From: Natronospira proteinivora
GTDB taxonomy: Bacteria; Pseudomonadota; Gammaproteobacteria; Natronospirales; Natronospiraceae
Direction: 5' to 3'
Assembly (NCBI RefSeq): GCF_024170465.1
Contig: NZ_JALJYF010000002.1
Coordinates: 930,001-994,000 of the forward strand
Length of the DNA: 64,000 nucleotides
Positions 54,060-63,437 of this stretch are shown in pieces; the stretch's first letter is position 1, and each line of letters opens with the position of its first letter. The notes under the pieces are model-generated. The model saw nothing but the letters and a program-made list of their open reading frames with translations. It was not told the origin of the DNA and did no database searches. The translations under genes and the position numbers were made by a program.

Positions 54060-54137
54060 GACACCCAGCGCGCCGGGATAAGCCGGCAAGAGATTGGAGG
54101 TGAATCACGGTAGCTTCTGGACACCCACCACCCTACA
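54060..54137. repeat. Two further copies of the GACACCCACC repeat
   Basis: GACACCCAGCGCGCC at 54060 and GACACCCACCACCCTACA at 54120-54137 share their first eight to ten bases with the pair at 52969 and 53255. All four are in the same orientation and outside genes. Confidence 0.4.
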
Positions 54138-54315
54138 AATGGCCAGCATCAAAAGTAGGCTGGTTGTCTGCCAACGGCGGTGCTGTTTCGGCGGCTTGAA
54201 GCCCAAACCCTGTCTCTGAGCCGTTCCCGCCTTCTCCCGCGAAATTCTCTGCTACGCTTAAGTGTCTGGTAGGGAGGAAATTGTCCTTCTATCACATGGA
54301 CTTGGAGAAGTGGTG

Positions 54316-55773
54316 ATGGCGAATGGAAGCATCCTGGATAAGCTCCAGACGGGTGAGCGTGCGCGGCTGATACCCGTTGGGAGTGATCGGCAGAAGGAAT
54401 CCCGGGCTATTTCGGCGTTGTTGGCAGTTTTCCGCCTGATTCCTGATTACGCTAATCTAATGCTCGACGAGGTCGGGGCGCCTACCAACAAGCGCGCCAA
54501 GCTGAGTGCCTGGACAGAGACTACCTTCAAGGTCCTCGGCAAGAAGCCGGCCCAGCTGCCTCGCCCTGACGGGCTCCTGGTGGTCCACAGCGGCAAGAAA
54601 GAGTGGTCGGCGCTGGTTGAGGCCAAGGTGAAGAACGAGGAGATTTCCGCCGATCAGATTGAGCGGTATCTCGATCTAGCCCGCGAAGTGGGCGCAGACG
54701 CGGTCATCACCATTTCCAACCAGTTTGCCCTCTTGCCGAATCATCACCCCGTCAGAGTGAATCGACAGAAGACCCGTTCGGTCTCCCTGTACCATTTCTC
54801 CTGGCTCGCCCTTCAAAGCAATGCCCAGGTCTTGTCAGATTCGGACACGCTCGAAGATGAAGAGCAGGCCTTGGTGCTTAAGGAGCTGATCCGTTTCCTC
54901 GAGCACGATAATTCGGGTGTTAAATCCTATGATCGGATGGGGCCAGCCTGGAAGGAGCTTTGCGCGACGGTTCAGCGCGGCGCCCCTTTACGGAAAAATG
55001 ACGAAGCGCTACAGGAGGCCGTGGCGGATTGGCACCAGCTTTGCCGCTACCTCGCGCTGAAGCTCAGCAGCCGCCTGGCCAAGCCGGTATCTGTTCATGT
55101 ACGCCGCAAGCACGCCAAGGATCCCCTCAAACGGCTTGAGCATGATATTGAGCGCTTGGTGAAGGACCAGATCCTGGCTGACCAGTTCGAGATCCCGAAT
55201 GCGGCCAGCAATGTTCACCTATCGGCAGATGTCATGCGCCGCACCATCAACCTCTCCATGCCTCTGGACCCACCCAAGGATAAGAAGCGCCCGACGGCCG
55301 CCGTGAATTGGCTAACCCGCCAGCTCGATCCAGAAACGGCGAAAGGCGTATTGATCCGATGCACTTGGCCACGCCGCACCCCCGACACAGTTCAACCACT
55401 CGAGGCCGCCCTCGAAGACCCGAAAGTATTGATCCCGGAGGGTATGTCCGATCTCCCGACTGGCCTAGAAGTGATGCGAGTGGTCGACCTTGCGGGCCGA
55501 TTCCGTGGAGCCCGCACCCTCGTTGAGGACATCGAAAAAGCCTTCCCCTCCTTCTACCGCGACATAGGACAACACCTCCGCGCGTGGACACCGCCGCCGC
55601 CGAAATACCGAAAAAAGTCGAAGCCGGTATCCGATCAAGAGGAGCGTTTGGCAGAGCGCGAAGCTGCTTTGGCGGAACGCAAGGAAGAGCCAAGCGAAGC
55701 TGATGTCAGCTCCGCGACCGATTTTGTTACAAGCCCCGATCAGGTAGATGACCGAGGAAACTGGAACCCGTAG
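54316..55773 (+). CDS. PD-(D/E)xK nuclease-like protein of unknown function
   Basis: 485 residues from the ATG (MANGSILDKL) preceded by GGAG; the frame is open from 54262. The N-terminal half carries RPDGLLVV (Asp85), LVEAKV (Glu102, Lys104) and DQIERY (Gln114), matching the D...ExK...Q arrangement of restriction-like nucleases of the family that recognises DNA ends or modified DNA. The C-terminal half contains beta-rich segments and a helical tail with repeated KxxE/R charged residues. No helicase or methylase neighbour in the same direction. Could be a defence nuclease, a stress-response protein or unrelated with a chance motif. Confidence 0.68.
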   Translation: MANGSILDKLQTGERARLIPVGSDRQKESRAISALLAVFRLIPDYANLMLDEVGAPTNKRAKLSAWTETTFKVLGKKPAQLPRPDGLLVVHSGKKEWSALVEAKVKNEEISADQIERYLDLAREVGADAVITISNQFALLPNHHPVRVNRQKTRSVSLYHFSWLALQSNAQVLSDSDTLEDEEQALVLKELIRFLEHDNSGVKSYDRMGPAWKELCATVQRGAPLRKNDEALQEAVADWHQLCRYLALKLSSRLAKPVSVHVRRKHAKDPLKRLEHDIERLVKDQILADQFEIPNAASNVHLSADVMRRTINLSMPLDPPKDKKRPTAAVNWLTRQLDPETAKGVLIRCTWPRRTPDTVQPLEAALEDPKVLIPEGMSDLPTGLEVMRVVDLAGRFRGARTLVEDIEKAFPSFYRDIGQHLRAWTPPPPKYRKKSKPVSDQEERLAEREAALAERKEEPSEADVSSATDFVTSPDQVDDRGNWNP

Positions 55774-56255
55774 GATTATTTCTGCACGCCTTAATTCTTC
55801 TCACGTGATAGGCGATCGAGTGGTGATGGCCGTTCTGGTCGTATGCAGTAAACAGGCTTTCGCCTGTCCGCTCCGTAGGTGAGCGTTCGGTCACGATGGC
55901 CTCGGGTTGATCAACTGGGATCTAGCTCGTTTAGATGAGCAGAATCAAATCTGGAAAAATCAATCGTGGCCGGTAAGCCGCAGAATAAAGCCTATGCTGA
56001 ACATCATATCCGGGCGGTGCGTTACCGTTGGCTCACCAGATATGTGTTTCAAAAGCCCTAGCAGATGCATAATCTGGTCACCTGCTGGCCCTGGCCTTAC
56101 AATAACCAACGATCCCATATGGATCTGGTGGAATAATTCCGAATATGAAGGCCGCTATGGCGGCTTAACCTCTACGTCTGGCGATAGGTGAAATTGGGAG
56201 ATACTGTCGTGGGTGTTTTCATCCATGAATTGGACCCGGACTGGGAGCTCATCAA
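55774..56255. other. Gene-poor interval
   Basis: About 480 bases with no supported gene. A 94-codon open frame at 55907 lacks a ribosome-binding site and has a biased, non-protein-like composition. No repeat, RNA fold or transposon end stands out. Confidence 0.6.
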
Positions 56256-56534
56256 ATGAGCACGGCATTCGATTTTTTAGCTAATTTGGGACTTAGCGGG
56301 TTAATTATTGCCGCAATCATTTTTCTGCCTCTAATGTATCCATTATTTAAGTTAATCAATCGCTGTCCCTCTTTTCGCCTACCGATCGCTGTAGTTGCTG
56401 GAGTTTTAGCTGCGGTTTTGATGCTGCTATTCGCCCCTGGGGATTCTGTGGTCATATCTTCTATAGTTGCTGGGATTGGTATAACCATACTGCTACTCAT
56501 GGATTCGAATAGCCCAAATCCACCGAATGACTAA
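56256..56534 (+). CDS. Small membrane protein
   Basis: 92 residues, GGGAGC before the ATG. Three predicted helices (LGLSGLIIAAIIFLPLMYPLF, LPIAVVAGVLAAVLMLLF, VVISSIVAGIGITILLLM) connected by short loops. Low GC. Not recognised; probably real because of the clean helix pattern and RBS. Confidence 0.6.
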   Translation: MSTAFDFLANLGLSGLIIAAIIFLPLMYPLFKLINRCPSFRLPIAVVAGVLAAVLMLLFAPGDSVVISSIVAGIGITILLLMDSNSPNPPND

Positions 56535-56638
56535 ACGCAAAATCAGAAGCTCCCTGATATCACTCCACAAATTAGCCGAAGAATGAGCGCGCCCACCTCC
56601 TAAGCATTAATCGGCCAGGTCAGCAGAAAAAGGCCAAC

Positions 56639-59600
56639 TTAATCCGCAGTTAAGCGTCTCGAAATCCGCAGGATCCTGGCAGGAATTTCATACTCCATCC
56701 GCCAGATGAAGTTGATCGGCCGGCTGCCTCCATGGGATTGGTATTCCACCGGCCCCAGGAATGCATAGGGCAGGGTGTAATCACCTTTCTTTGCTACTTC
56801 CCGGGCAAACATCAGCGGTGTGTAGCCTTTCTCAGCGTGATGGATGTAGCGTTTCCCGGTGGGGGAAGTGTCCGAGGTGGTGCTTTGGGATTGCCAGTGG
56901 AAATGCCAGGCGTCCAGGGCGTAGTCCTCGTACATGGTGGTTGGGCTGTAGTGTTTCTCGGATTTTTGTAGGGTCGTGAGGAACAGGTCTAGTTTCTGAT
57001 CTGGTATGTGTTTGACCCCCTCCTGCATCATGACTTTCTTCCCCCAGCCTTGAACGCCTGTTAGCGCGAGGATTTCGTCTCGGGTGTAGTGGGCGTGGAG
57101 GATCAGGGGGAGCTTGGCGGTTTCTTCTGGCCGTGTTTGTCGGCCTGCGCCCGGTTGTTGGCGGGGCCAGGCGACGAGGTCGCGGGCTTCGCGGTGGAGT
57201 TCGGGGTTGGCCTGGAGTAGTTGCCAGGCATCTTGTCCCGATTCGATGTTGCTGTCCTTGCCCAGGAGCGCGACGCAGAGCGCTAGGACTAGTGGGTCGT
57301 CGCCCTGGCCGGTTTCCAGCCATTGGGCCCAGCGGTCCAGGCGCAGGGCGTCGTCGGCGTGGGTGAGGCGTCGGAGCCAGCGGCTCAGGCGCTGCTCGTC
57401 TGGACAGGAGAAATCCTCCCGCAGGCCGGCGCGGGCCAGTAGCCGTGACCAGCTCGCGCGACGATAGATATCGTCAGGATTCAGTCGATGGTGCTGGAGG
57501 AAGGCGCCAAAGCTGAGGGGGCGGCCGGTCTCAGCTTCGAAATCGGCAATGTCTCGCACCAGTTGCGGTTGTCCGGCCAGGACCGAGCGGCGGATGTTGT
57601 GCAGTACGCGCTCACGGGCCTTGCGTTCCAGTTCAATCGCGCAGCCAGCGGGGAGGTGGGGGAAGTCTCGCTCCACTTCTTCCTTGAGGTTGGCATCCGG
57701 GTCCGTGGAGAGCGCGCGAAGGCGATGGTCGAAGCGGAATTTCTCGTGCATCTGCCCGACGAAATCCAGCACCGTCAGATAATCCTTGTCGTAGGTCAGT
57801 CGCAGGCCGCGGCCGAGTTGCTGCAGGAAGACGGTGAGGCTTTCCGTGGGGCGCAGGAAGAGCACGGTGTCCACATCGGGAATATCCACCCCTTCGTTAT
57901 AGAGGTCGACGACGAAGATGAAATTGATGTCCCGGCGGCGTAGGCGGTCTCGCACCTGATCCCGTTCGGCGCGGGAGGTTTCACCGCTGAGGTGGGCGCT
58001 GGGGATGCCAGATTGATTGAAGAAATCAGCCATGAAGCGGGCATGCTCGACGCTGACACAGAAGGCCAGGCCCCGCGCTTGGTGCACATCGGGTAGGCGT
58101 CGATGACATTGCTCGACCACCAGGCTGGCTCGCACTCGGTCGCCGGTGATCAGCTTGTCAATCTCGGCGACGCGGTAGCCGCCTCGCTCCCAGTGCACAT
58201 GGCGGTAATCGATGTTATCTGCCAGCCCATAGTAGTGAAACGGCACCACCAGGCGGCGATTGATGGCATCGGGCAGGCGCATCTCGGAGACGATGCGGTC
58301 GCCGAAATAGGCCAGAATGTCCTCGCCATCGGCGCGTTCCGGTGTCGCGGTCAGGCCTAGCAGGATATTGGGTTCCAGACGGTCGAGCACACCTTGGTAG
58401 GATTCAGCAGCGGACCGGTGGGTCTCGTCGATGACGACATATTCATAGGGCTCGCGGGCCGCTTCGGCGAGCCAGTCCCGGCGGTGGAGGGCCTGGATGG
58501 TGGCGAATAAGTGGTTGGTCTGGCTCGGCTTAGCGCTTGCATCCAGCAGGTCACCAAAATTCTGATCTCGTAGCACCGCCCTAAAGCTGTTCAGGCTTTG
58601 TTGCAGGATCTCGCGCCGGTGCGCGACAAACAGCAGGCGAGGGTAACGCCCGCCATATTCCCGAACCTGCCGCCGGTAATCGAAGGCGGCCAGCATGGTC
58701 TTGCCAGTCCCCGTGGCAGCCACCACCAGTTGGCGGTGGGGCGCCTCTCTGTCTTCGCGGTCCGCGGCCAGGGCTTCCAGGATCTCCTGCTGGAACTGGA
58801 AGGGCCGCAAGTCAAAGGCCGGCACAATTGCCTGTTGTTCCCTCGGTCGGCGTTGATCGGCAAGGGCCTCCCGCAGCTTATCGGCGTCAAAGGCCTCGAA
58901 CTCCGGATCTTCCCAGTAGCTTTGAAAAGTGCCGAGGACCTTTTCCCAGATGGCCGGGTCGGCATACTGGGTTGCCTTTAGTGTCCATTCCAGGCCTTCC
59001 GTCAGCGCTGGCCGGGAGAGATTGGCTGATCCGACATAGGCACTACTGAATCCCGTCTGGCGTTCAAATAGATAAGCCTTGGCGTGTAGGCGAGTCCGGT
59101 GGCTGTCATAGGAGACCCGCACCTGGGCATTCGGCAAACGTGCCAGGGCTTCCACGGCGGCCAAGTCGGTTGCCCCCATATAACTGGTGGTCAAAGCCCG
59201 GAGTTCCGTTCCCTCGCGTTGAGCAAACCGCTCCAGCGCGTCCTGCAACAGACCTACCCCGCTCCACTTGATAAAGGAGCAGAGAATATCCACCCGATCC
59301 GCCGTGGCCAGCTCCCGCTTGAGTTGAGACAGCAGGCTGGGGTCTGATCGGGTACCGGTCAGCAGGCTCGACATCGAAGCGGGGGTGTCCGGCCGTGGCG
59401 GGGGCTCGGGACCATCATAAACGGCCAGCAACCGTTCCATCGCTGGTCCCAGTTGCTTTCCGGTCGTCCCCAGCTTGGCGTCAAACTCCCCCAGCACCTC
59501 GACAAGGCGATTGAACAGCGCCGCCTGATGCTTCAAGCGACCATCTGCCGGCTGTCGACGAAGGACCGCCGCCACCAGGATCCGAAGGTGATCGGCCAGC

Positions 59601-59713
59601 ACTGAATGACTGTCTGCAGGGTCCAGGCGCTCAGAGGCAAGCTCCGAACTTAGCGTCTCCAGCGACTCCGCCAGGTCCTGGTCGATGATCCGTTCGTAAA
59701 GTCCCTTACGCAT
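56639..59713 (-). CDS. PLD-like nuclease fused to superfamily 2 helicase with DUF3427 C-terminus
   Basis: 1024 residues from MRKGLYERIIDQD. Order: N-terminal helical region; phospholipase-D-like domain with the single HxK motif RLHAKAYLF (residues ~208-216) and GSANLS; superfamily 2 helicase with AATGTGKT (332-339), DETH (429-432), LTATPER, and QLGRGLR; then an alpha region with HNIRRSVL; C-terminal DUF3427 domain (LHAHYTRDEILALTGV ... IPARILRI). Related proteins occur in bacterial defence islands, but the exact mechanism is unknown. A longer reading of 19 codons lacks the usual start. GC-rich, unlike the neighbouring genes. Confidence 0.88.
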   Translation of the reverse strand: MRKGLYERIIDQDLAESLETLSSELASERLDPADSHSVLADHLRILVAAVLRRQPADGRLKHQAALFNRLVEVLGEFDAKLGTTGKQLGPAMERLLAVYDGPEPPPRPDTPASMSSLLTGTRSDPSLLSQLKRELATADRVDILCSFIKWSGVGLLQDALERFAQREGTELRALTTSYMGATDLAAVEALARLPNAQVRVSYDSHRTRLHAKAYLFERQTGFSSAYVGSANLSRPALTEGLEWTLKATQYADPAIWEKVLGTFQSYWEDPEFEAFDADKLREALADQRRPREQQAIVPAFDLRPFQFQQEILEALAADREDREAPHRQLVVAATGTGKTMLAAFDYRRQVREYGGRYPRLLFVAHRREILQQSLNSFRAVLRDQNFGDLLDASAKPSQTNHLFATIQALHRRDWLAEAAREPYEYVVIDETHRSAAESYQGVLDRLEPNILLGLTATPERADGEDILAYFGDRIVSEMRLPDAINRRLVVPFHYYGLADNIDYRHVHWERGGYRVAEIDKLITGDRVRASLVVEQCHRRLPDVHQARGLAFCVSVEHARFMADFFNQSGIPSAHLSGETSRAERDQVRDRLRRRDINFIFVVDLYNEGVDIPDVDTVLFLRPTESLTVFLQQLGRGLRLTYDKDYLTVLDFVGQMHEKFRFDHRLRALSTDPDANLKEEVERDFPHLPAGCAIELERKARERVLHNIRRSVLAGQPQLVRDIADFEAETGRPLSFGAFLQHHRLNPDDIYRRASWSRLLARAGLREDFSCPDEQRLSRWLRRLTHADDALRLDRWAQWLETGQGDDPLVLALCVALLGKDSNIESGQDAWQLLQANPELHREARDLVAWPRQQPGAGRQTRPEETAKLPLILHAHYTRDEILALTGVQGWGKKVMMQEGVKHIPDQKLDLFLTTLQKSEKHYSPTTMYEDYALDAWHFHWQSQSTTSDTSPTGKRYIHHAEKGYTPLMFAREVAKKGDYTLPYAFLGPVEYQSHGGSRPINFIWRMEYEIPARILRISRRLTAD

Positions 59714-59851
59714 GAATGGAACATACCAGGGAATTCCAATCGCACCTAGACGGCCCAAGAAACAGCGCAAAAACAGATGGTTAGAGGGCGGTTGTGTTCC
59801 TCTGGGTCCTGGCGAATCGAGGTGGTCGCTGATCAGACAAGTGCGGGGGGC

Positions 59852-59952
59852 TTGAAAATGCCGGAATTCCCGCTATTATCTCTCCCTGATAGCGCCCCTT
59901 AGAGTACGGCCCTCGCACATAGCAAGGGCTCGGAAATTTGGGGCTTTTTTTT
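59852..59952 (+). ncRNA. Promoter plus compact structured RNA, copy A
   Basis: TTGAAA (59852-59857), 16 bases, TATTAT (59874-59879): a good sigma-70 promoter. About 14 bases downstream, GCCCC (59894-59898) pairs with GGGGC (59940-59944), enclosing a hairpin GCCCTCGC-ACATA-GCAAGGGC (59909-59929), followed by eight T. This is a roughly 70-base RNA with a terminator-like end located 38 bases before the NYN gene. A near copy with the same promoter and fold is at 63800-63890. It could be a free small RNA, or an attenuator controlling the NYN gene. No known RNA family recognised. Confidence 0.6.
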
Positions 59953-59989
59953 GGCTAAGGTTTTTGGCTAAGGAAAGGGATGTCCGCGA

Positions 59990-60667
59990 ATGAAGACTGC
60001 GATCCTGATTGATGGCGCTTACTTTGTTAAGCGCTATCGTGCCCTCTACCCCGAGAAGCATGACGAACCAATCGAAGACACCGTTTCGAATCTTTATGCC
60101 GGTGCAATAAACCTACTTCGAAAAGCGAACCGGCCGCCACGATCTCGTGAGCTGTATAGAATCTTCTTTTACGACTGCCCTCCCCTAGCGAAGTATATCC
60201 ATAATCCAGTATCACAACGCGGGGAACGGTTAGCAGAATCTCGCGAGGCAATCTTTCGTCATTCTTTGCATGAGCAATTAAAACGTCAGCGAAAAGTCGC
60301 ATTACGTCTCGGTCGGTTGGATGAGAACAATGCCCGCTGGGAGTTGAAAGGAGACCTGCTGAAGAAACTTCTTCGCGGCACATTGGAGGTCAAGGACATC
60401 CAGCCTACCGATGTCTTCTATCACGCAAGACAGAAAGGCGTGGATATGAAGATTGCCTCCGACATTGCCTCGTTGGCACATGGTGGTCATGTCGACCAAA
60501 TTATATTGGTGGCAGGCGACAGTGATTTTGTACCTGCCGCGAAGCTCGCTCGTAGAAATGGCATCGATTTCGTTTTAGATCCAATGTGGAATCATATTAA
60601 TCCGGACCTATTCGAGCACATTGATGGCCTATGCGGAGGCTGGAAAAATCCGAGAAATTCCACATAG
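59990..60667 (+). CDS. NYN-domain protein (putative PIN-like ribonuclease)
   Basis: 225 residues. AILIDGAYF (Asp8) opens a PIN/NYN nuclease fold; KGVDMKIASDIASLA (Asp152, Asp158) and VAGDSDFVPAAKLAR (Asp177, Asp179) complete the acidic metal cluster. NYN proteins cleave RNA and some act in toxin or surveillance systems. An insertion (residues ~55-140) between the first and second motifs is longer than in the smallest NYN proteins. GAAAGGG precedes the ATG. Preceded directly by a structured RNA element. Lower GC than the helicase gene next to it. Confidence 0.88.
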   Translation: MKTAILIDGAYFVKRYRALYPEKHDEPIEDTVSNLYAGAINLLRKANRPPRSRELYRIFFYDCPPLAKYIHNPVSQRGERLAESREAIFRHSLHEQLKRQRKVALRLGRLDENNARWELKGDLLKKLLRGTLEVKDIQPTDVFYHARQKGVDMKIASDIASLAHGGHVDQIILVAGDSDFVPAAKLARRNGIDFVLDPMWNHINPDLFEHIDGLCGGWKNPRNST

Positions 60668-60746
60668 CTAACAGTCAGGTTATAGAGGTGCGATCGTTAT
60701 CCCATAGCAGAAACTCTAGCTCTAAGAATACGGGCCAGCGCGCTGT

Positions 60747-63437
60747 CTACTCCTCGGTCTCCTCTGGCGGTGCGGGGGCCAGGTAGCCCACCAGGATGGA
60801 GAGCAGGCCGAAGGCGAGGAAGGAGATGATGCCGGCCATGTTGGATAGGAACAGGCGGTCGATCAGGAGGAGCTTGGCCAGGACCAGGCCGAGCAGGGCG
60901 GCGCCGCACCACCAGAGGGGGCGATCGCCTCGCCGGGAGCCGAGAACCCAGGCGGTGACGCCCAGGATAGTCCAGAGGACGGTGACGGCGGCCTGGGCGG
61001 TGGGTGCGTTGAGGAGTGCTTCCAAGTTCCAGGGAATGTCGGTGAAATGATGGGTGGCTCGCAGGGTCATGGCCGTGACCACCAGCAGGCCGAGCCCGGC
61101 AAGCGCGGGCTGCTTGTAGGGGTGGGCCGGCAGTTTCCAGGTGAGCAGCAATGCCAGCGCGGCCAGTTGGGCTATTTCCAGGGGATTGAGGATCGGGAGG
61201 TAGATCAGGGGTGAGGGATCGCCTGCCGATTGGAGGCTGATTAGCAGGCCGAGCAGCAGCAGGCTGTTGCTGGCAATTCTCAGGATGCCCTGTTGCTCGG
61301 CCGGCAATGGCCAGGGGCTGAGCGGGGGGCGCTCACGGAACTGTAGCCAGGCGCAAAGCAGTAGTACCGGCAAGCCGCCGAGGGCGATCTGCCAGCCGAC
61401 GCCCATTCCGGCGGTATTGGCGGTCAGGTTGTACAGGGCAATACTTGGTGCGGCGAGCAAGGCTGCGTGGGTGGCCAGGCTGGCCGCTAGGCGCTGCTCG
61501 GGTGGCGCTCTGTCTATGAGCCGTTGTCCCAGCCAGGCCAATGCCAGGAACAGGCCCCAGGCCGGGGCGCTCCAGCCGGCGACGACATCGCCGAAATGAA
61601 TCTGTTGGGCGAGGGCGATGGGGGTGCCTGTGGCCAGGGCGATGATCGCCGCGATGGCGGTGACCGGCCAACCACGCCAGCGATACAGGGCGCCGCCGAG
61701 TCCGGCGGTCAGCCCGGCCAGGGCCAGCATAAGGTCCGCCTGGAGGGCGCCGCTGGCATGGCGTTCGATCTCCACCACACCGGCCAGTGCCCAGACAGCA
61801 ATGCCCCAGACGGCGAGTGAGTGGACCAGGGTTTCCGGGGTGCGGGCGAGATCGAAGCGCCAGGCGCTGAAGAGGCCGGCAAAGGCGATGGCGAGCGCGC
61901 CCATGTATAGCCCGTTGAGAATGGGCAGTTCTGCCGACGGGCCGGTGACGGTGGCCCCGAGCAGGGCCAGGGTCGCCAGGCCCTGCAGACCAAGCCCGGC
62001 CAGCTGGGCCAGGCGTTCTTGCTGTCTCAGGCCAATCCATACCAGGGCGGCCCCTTCCAGGGCCCAGATCAGGGTGACCGTCGGCCCGGTAAAGGCGATG
62101 GGCACGGCGAGGGTGGCAAAGCCCACCGCCAATGCAAGGTGCGCATCGCCGAGCGGGCGAAGCCGGAAGCGCTTAAGCGTCAGCCAGGCCACCAAGGCAT
62201 AGACCACGGCGATCACTGCCGAGCACAGCGCCACCGCGAGGCGTTCGCCGTCGAACAGGGCGGCAAATAGCGGGAAGGCGAACAGCGGCAGGCCGAATAC
62301 CACGGCCACATCCAGCGTGCCGGTCCGGGCCTTGGTTTGCTCTGCGGGCTGGTTCAGGGCGTGGCGAATCGGGACCAGCAGATACAGCAACGAGAAAAAC
62401 ACCAGGAAGGGGAAGGTGCTGGCGAAGTGTTCCGGCTGGTAACGGAGCACGCCCCAGACGGTGCCGATGATGAAAGTGAAGGCGAAGCCCAGGCGGTTGA
62501 GCAGCGGCCAGGGCCGATACCAGGTGACACCTAGGACGGCGAGATTGAGTAGCGCGTAGTAGCTGAACAGGGCGATGTGGCTGCCCTCGCCGGTGGTGAC
62601 GAGTATCGGTGCGGCAAAGCCGGCCACCAGGGCGAGTACACCCAGCGAAAGCGCGTTTTGTAATAGCGCCAGGGCTCCCGTCGCCGCGACCAGAATCAGC
62701 AGTAGGGCGAAGGCCGCTGTTGTGGGGATCAGCTGGTAGAGGCGGAAGGCGGCAAAAACGGTCAGGATCAGCGTGCCGATGGCACCACCCTGCACGGCCA
62801 GGGAGAAAAGCCGGCGAGCGTGGCGTTGCCGCCAGGCAAAGGCAAGCGCGCCCAATGCCACCAGGCTGATTCCGATCAGACGGAACTCAATGGGCGCCGA
62901 GAGCCAGCCCTGTGCCGCGGCGTAACGCAACAGCGCCGCCACGCCAACGAAAGAGACCAGTACGCCCACCTTGACCGGCACATTGCCGTGAGAAAACCAG
63001 TCCTTAAGCCAGCTCAGCGCCTGGCCAAGGGGATCGGAGGCCGGTTTGTCGATGGTCGATGACTGGAAGGCGGCCCGGGCCGGGCGGCGGTCGTCCGGGT
63101 GTTCGGACAGGAGGGTGGAGGCATGGATACGGTTCGAGTCCGGCGCATCGCGCTTGGCGGCTTTTGTTTGCCGGTTTGGATCGGCTGGCGGCTCTTCCCG
63201 TGAAGAATCGGGTGGTGAGGCCGCCGTATCGGTTTCTGCGGTTACCTTGGGGGTTACCTGGGTGGCTTCTTGGGCGGCGGCCCGGGTGGCGGTATTGCGT
63301 TCGTGCTCCTCCAGTCGGACTTCCAGGTCCCGGGTCCGCGCCCGAAGTTGCTTGAGCGCTTCATTGAGTCGGCTCACCACCACCGCGAAGACAATGACGG
63401 CAAGCACCGTCAGCAGGAAGCCAAAATCCCCTTTCAT
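60747..63437 (-). CDS. DUF2339 polytopic membrane protein
   Basis: 896 residues. An N-terminal helix, coiled coil (LNEALKQLRARTRDLEVRLEEH), disordered Ala/Thr/Pro-rich linker, then about 20-25 predicted helices beginning with the hallmark SWLKDWFSHGNVPVKVGVLVSFVGVAALLRYAA. This is the DUF2339 family; function unknown, possibly linked to cell envelope physiology. GC-rich with core-genome-like composition, so it may mark the far border of the accessory segment. Stand-alone transcription. Confidence 0.9.
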   Translation of the reverse strand: MKGDFGFLLTVLAVIVFAVVVSRLNEALKQLRARTRDLEVRLEEHERNTATRAAAQEATQVTPKVTAETDTAASPPDSSREEPPADPNRQTKAAKRDAPDSNRIHASTLLSEHPDDRRPARAAFQSSTIDKPASDPLGQALSWLKDWFSHGNVPVKVGVLVSFVGVAALLRYAAAQGWLSAPIEFRLIGISLVALGALAFAWRQRHARRLFSLAVQGGAIGTLILTVFAAFRLYQLIPTTAAFALLLILVAATGALALLQNALSLGVLALVAGFAAPILVTTGEGSHIALFSYYALLNLAVLGVTWYRPWPLLNRLGFAFTFIIGTVWGVLRYQPEHFASTFPFLVFFSLLYLLVPIRHALNQPAEQTKARTGTLDVAVVFGLPLFAFPLFAALFDGERLAVALCSAVIAVVYALVAWLTLKRFRLRPLGDAHLALAVGFATLAVPIAFTGPTVTLIWALEGAALVWIGLRQQERLAQLAGLGLQGLATLALLGATVTGPSAELPILNGLYMGALAIAFAGLFSAWRFDLARTPETLVHSLAVWGIAVWALAGVVEIERHASGALQADLMLALAGLTAGLGGALYRWRGWPVTAIAAIIALATGTPIALAQQIHFGDVVAGWSAPAWGLFLALAWLGQRLIDRAPPEQRLAASLATHAALLAAPSIALYNLTANTAGMGVGWQIALGGLPVLLLCAWLQFRERPPLSPWPLPAEQQGILRIASNSLLLLGLLISLQSAGDPSPLIYLPILNPLEIAQLAALALLLTWKLPAHPYKQPALAGLGLLVVTAMTLRATHHFTDIPWNLEALLNAPTAQAAVTVLWTILGVTAWVLGSRRGDRPLWWCGAALLGLVLAKLLLIDRLFLSNMAGIISFLAFGLLSILVGYLAPAPPEETEE

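Noticed and set aside
55907-56191. 94-codon plus-strand frame
   Set aside because: Overabundance of Ile/Trp/Ser/Arg without domain or start signal; treated as chance.
59852-60667. Retron or type III toxin-antitoxin locus
   Set aside because: No reverse transcriptase and no tandem short repeats of the type III antitoxin kind; the protein has the NYN fold instead of ToxN.
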